Source of the DNA: JAQTNP01 sp964616145
Lineage (GTDB): Bacteria > Patescibacteriota > Minisyncoccia > Minisyncoccales > PEYH01
Assembly: GCA_964616145.1 (NCBI GenBank)
Contig: CAZTRD010000047.1
Coordinates: 1-5,859 of the forward strand
Reading direction: 5' to 3'
Length of the DNA stretch: 5,859 nucleotides
The notes beneath the pieces were generated by a model, which worked only from the letters and a program-made list of their open reading frames with translations, had not been told where the DNA came from and made no database searches. Shown here in pieces: positions 4,600 to 5,859 of the stretch (within the stretch, counting starts at the first letter, position 1; the number at the start of each line of letters is the position of its first letter). Made by a program: the position numbers and the translations under genes.

Positions 4600-4908
4600 C
4601 TACTTTTTATAATAGGTATTCATACATGCTTCCCTTTGTAATTTTTGCGTCTCGGTTTCGTCGCTTAAACCAAGCGGATCGGAGGGATTAACTTTATCCA
4701 AACATTCTTCTATCGCTGGATTTGATCCATCGAACAAACCCAAGGGATCATTTTGGGAGTTTTGTTGATCTAAATTTAATGAATCTATGTAATCTCCAAC
4801 CCTTTCCGTTTCCATTTCTTTTTTGTATTGGCAATCTCGAAAATAATAACCGCCCAGGACTCCAACCGCTAAGGCCAAAATAATCAAAATAATAAAATGT
4901 TTTTTCAT
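4600..4908 (-). CDS. Small membrane-anchored acidic protein, first gene of two-gene operon
   Basis: From the ATG at 4908 this is a 102-residue protein. It has a basic N-terminus (MKKH), a helix at about 5-21 (FIILIILALAVGVLGGY) and an acidic Asn/Asp-rich tail. The tail contains two copies of DPLGLxD (about 54-60 and 76-82), each preceded by N/S, plus three cysteines. It ends LQREACMNTYYKK. There is no lipobox, so it is probably a signal-anchored protein with an extracytoplasmic tail. A longer form starting with GTG at 4998 adds 30 residues. It is favoured by AAGGAG four bases upstream, whereas the ATG at 4908 has no clear ribosome-binding site. I prefer 4908 because MKKHFIILIILAL is a typical membrane-targeting start. 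Function is unknown. The cysteine-rich partner downstream suggests a shared envelope role. Confidence 0.68.
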   Translation of the reverse strand: MKKHFIILIILALAVGVLGGYYFRDCQYKKEMETERVGDYIDSLNLDQQNSQNDPLGLFDGSNPAIEECLDKVNPSDPLGLSDETETQKLQREACMNTYYKK

Positions 4909-4939
4909 ATGTTCAATATGCATAAAATCTATATTTAGC

Positions 4940-4965
4940 TTGACTTTATCTTTGGAAAAAGTCAA
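4940..4965. promoter_or_regulatory. Inverted repeat TTGACTTT/AAAGTCAA
   Basis: Two perfect 8-bp arms (4940-4947 and 4958-4965) are separated by ten bases. They lie upstream of the ATG at 4908, or inside the longer GTG form. Each arm is also a -35-like TTGACT on its strand. It could be an operator or promoter element of the two-gene operon. A related perfect repeat occurs at 5715-5736. Confidence 0.35.
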
Positions 4966-5045
4966 TACATCCTGGTAATGTCCACATACATATTGCACTT
5001 TTCTCCTTACTTTACTTTTTCCATCTATATTTATTTGTTAACACC

Positions 5046-5073
5046 AAAAAACCTCCCATAAAGAGAGGGTTTT
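5046..5073 (-). terminator. Rho-independent terminator on the minus strand
   Basis: On the minus strand AACC-C-TCTC (one bulged C), loop TTTAT, GGGAGGTT, then more T (six T in all). It sits between repeat copy D and the operon starting at 4908. With the terminator at 5151-5184 it brackets copy D. Confidence 0.6.
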
Positions 5074-5100
5074 GGATGAAGGTTAGATAGATTGTATTGC

Positions 5101-5148
5101 TTGACTTTTGCTCCGGAGAGTGGACGATGTTCAGACCTGTTTAGTATA
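5101..5148. repeat. Dispersed intergenic repeat, copy D
   Basis: This plus-strand copy reads TTGACTTT, then TGCTCCGGAGAGTGGACGAT, then GTTCAGACCTGTTTAGTATA. It contains the perfect 8-bp palindrome CTCCGGAG. It shares long blocks with copy E (GAGTGGACG, TTCAGACCTG). It also shares CCGGAGAGTG with the 5' arm of the IS110 bridge-RNA target loop (1172-1181). It lies between two minus-strand terminators. Confidence 0.75.
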
Positions 5149-5150
5149 AA

Positions 5151-5188
5151 AACAAGGGGGTCTCTTCCAGAAGGAAGAGCCCCCGTCT
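5151..5188 (-). terminator. Strong Rho-independent terminator of the 5194-5649 gene
   Basis: On the minus strand GGGGG-C-TCTTCC (5184-5173) pairs with GGAAGA-G-CCCCC (5168-5156). The loop is TTCT, one base is bulged, and TTGTTTTTAT follows. It begins a few bases after the stop codon. The trailing TTTTTATA[C/G]TAAAC is shared with the region after the HAD gene terminator. Confidence 0.88.
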
Positions 5189-5193
5189 TCTTG

Positions 5194-5649
5194 TCAGCCC
5201 ATGTCGAGAAAGGGCCGGAGTGACACGCTGTGATCTGACATGCCCTTGTCACGCTCTTCCCATGTCTTGATCTCGTCAACGTTGACGATGATTTCCACCA
5301 CTTCCAGTCCTTCCATCAGCCTGGAGACGCTTGGCCGGTGGAAAAACTCATCAACAGCTTCGCCGATTCTCCTGGCGACAGCACTCCTGGTCCAGCCCTC
5401 ACGATAGAGTTGAGCGTCTGAATCGGCACTCAATTCCTGGACGTTGATCACCAGCTCATGTGCCACCAACCGGTTTCCGAGTCCGAGACAACCCGGAATG
5501 AACACGTTGACTGCCTCGAGATGCTCGCCACGCTTCCCTCCGCACATTCTAGTGAGAGGAATGTATGCGGCATTGTGAATGGCTTTCTCAAGTCCAGCTG
5601 CGAACCGATCCGGAGCCTCCGAGTTGATACCCAAAACATGTATGTCCAC
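5194..5649 (-). CDS. Hypothetical soluble protein, GC-rich
   Basis: From the GTG at 5649 this is a 151-residue protein beginning VDIHVLGINSEAPDR. GGGAGGTG lies with its GGAGG five bases upstream of this GTG. A GTG two codons earlier (5655) sits directly on that ribosome-binding site and is less likely. The protein looks like a compact alpha/beta domain. A first strand (DIHVLGI) is followed by a helix with FAAGLEKAIHNAA, a glycine-rich VFIPGCLGLGNR turn, a strand ELVINVQEL, a helix WTRSAVARRIGEAVDEFF and the strand LEVVEIIVNVDEI. There is no membrane segment or signal peptide. I do not recognise the family. G+C is above half, unlike its AT-rich neighbours but like the HAD gene, and it too has its own strong terminator. 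This suggests a separately acquired module. Confidence 0.72.
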   Translation of the reverse strand: MDIHVLGINSEAPDRFAAGLEKAIHNAAYIPLTRMCGGKRGEHLEAVNVFIPGCLGLGNRLVAHELVINVQELSADSDAQLYREGWTRSAVARRIGEAVDEFFHRPSVSRLMEGLEVVEIIVNVDEIKTWEERDKGMSDHSVSLRPFLDMG

Positions 5650-5714
5650 GTTCACCTCCCTCGACCCTAGCCAACAAGAATAGGATCTAAGTAAAATCCT
5701 AGTATAAAATATGT

Positions 5715-5736
5715 AAAAGTCAATCTCTTGACTTTT
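5715..5736. promoter_or_regulatory. Perfect inverted repeat AAAAGTCAA / TTGACTTTT
   Basis: Nine-base arms (5715-5723 and 5728-5736) lie around a TCTC spacer, upstream of the minus-strand gene at 5649. The arms contain TTGACT on both strands. No -10 lies at 17 bp for the gene, so an operator or hairpin role is as likely as a promoter one. Confidence 0.4.
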
Positions 5737-5794
5737 CCTTTAATTGTAATCAATAAACTCTTTCTGGGGTACACATCATAAATAGAGGGCTCTT

Positions 5795-5832
5795 AAAGTT
5801 GCTCCGAAGAGTGGACGCTATTCAGACCTGCT
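5795..5832. repeat. Dispersed intergenic repeat, copy E
   Basis: On the plus strand this reads AAAGTTGCTCCGAAGAGTGG, then ACGCTATTCAGACCTG. It matches copy D in all but a few positions from TTGCTCCG to the end. It marks the upstream side of the GC-rich gene at 5194-5649, whose downstream side is marked by copy D. No gene is seen from here to the window end. Confidence 0.72.
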
Positions 5833-5859
5833 TCTAGTCAGCTTAGCCTATTCTGGTTT

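Noticed and set aside
5031..5279. An 82-codon minus-strand frame across 5031-5279
   Set aside because: It runs through the strong terminator, repeat copy D and the second terminator, and its upper part overlaps the real gene in another frame.
5448..5670. Frames 5448-5639 minus and 5458-5670 plus
   Set aside because: They are shadows of the GC-rich gene, which has the ribosome-binding site and terminator.
358..5832. Classical integron attC sites
   Set aside because: The repeats contain TCTAAC or TCTGAAC on the minus strand, but I could not find the paired GTTRRRY box at a proper distance, nor an integrase in the window.
1..5859. CRISPR array
   Set aside because: The repeats are few, degenerate and separated by hundreds to thousands of bases, with no regular spacers.

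Overview
This is a low-GC bacterial window made of small, mostly minus-strand accessory genes downstream of a tRNA-Gly. It contains one complete IS110-family insertion sequence. The tRNA lacks an encoded CCA, the proteins are short, several are small membrane proteins with no recognisable family, and spacers are AT-rich. That would fit a reduced-genome lineage such as Patescibacteria/CPR, but no marker gene here proves it.

Layout. Bases 1-52 are the 3' part of tRNA-Gly(TCC), followed by a terminator. Bases 148-336 hold a small membrane-anchor reading frame that lacks a good start and looks frameshifted. Bases 526-969 (minus) encode a HAD-IIIA phosphatase with its own promoter and terminator, clearly richer in G+C than its surroundings. 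Bases 1138-2357 are the IS110 element: transposase plus a convincing bridge-RNA region in its long left end. Bases 2448-2840 (minus) encode a three-helix membrane protein with a proline-rich tail. Bases 3000-3793 (plus) hold two overlapping genes that look like a toxin and its partner. Bases 3921-4908 (minus) hold a two-gene operon of small membrane-anchored proteins. Bases 5194-5649 (minus) encode a GC-rich hypothetical protein with a strong terminator.

The most interesting structure is outside the genes. (1) The IS110 left end folds into two successive stem/internal-loop structures. Segments of their loops match the element's own right end, left end and right flank next to a shared CT core dinucleotide. 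Joining right end to left end across that core also creates a promoter with TTGACT, exactly 17 bp, and TATATA. These are the properties described for bridge-RNA-guided IS110 recombinases, and they fix the element's ends to the base. (2) A degenerate repeat of about 40 bp, centred on TGCTCCG..GTG.AC.ATGTT, occurs at five intergenic places (about 111, 358, 1081, 5101 and 5795), always in the same orientation. The copies delimit the small gene modules like borders of cassettes, and the IS110 has inserted at the edge of one copy.

The whole looks like a mobile-gene hotspot next to a tRNA: independent modules with their own promoters and terminators, contrasting base composition, a toxin-antitoxin-like pair and a guided transposon. 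Whether the repeats are recombination sites, REP-like elements or something else cannot be decided from this window alone.
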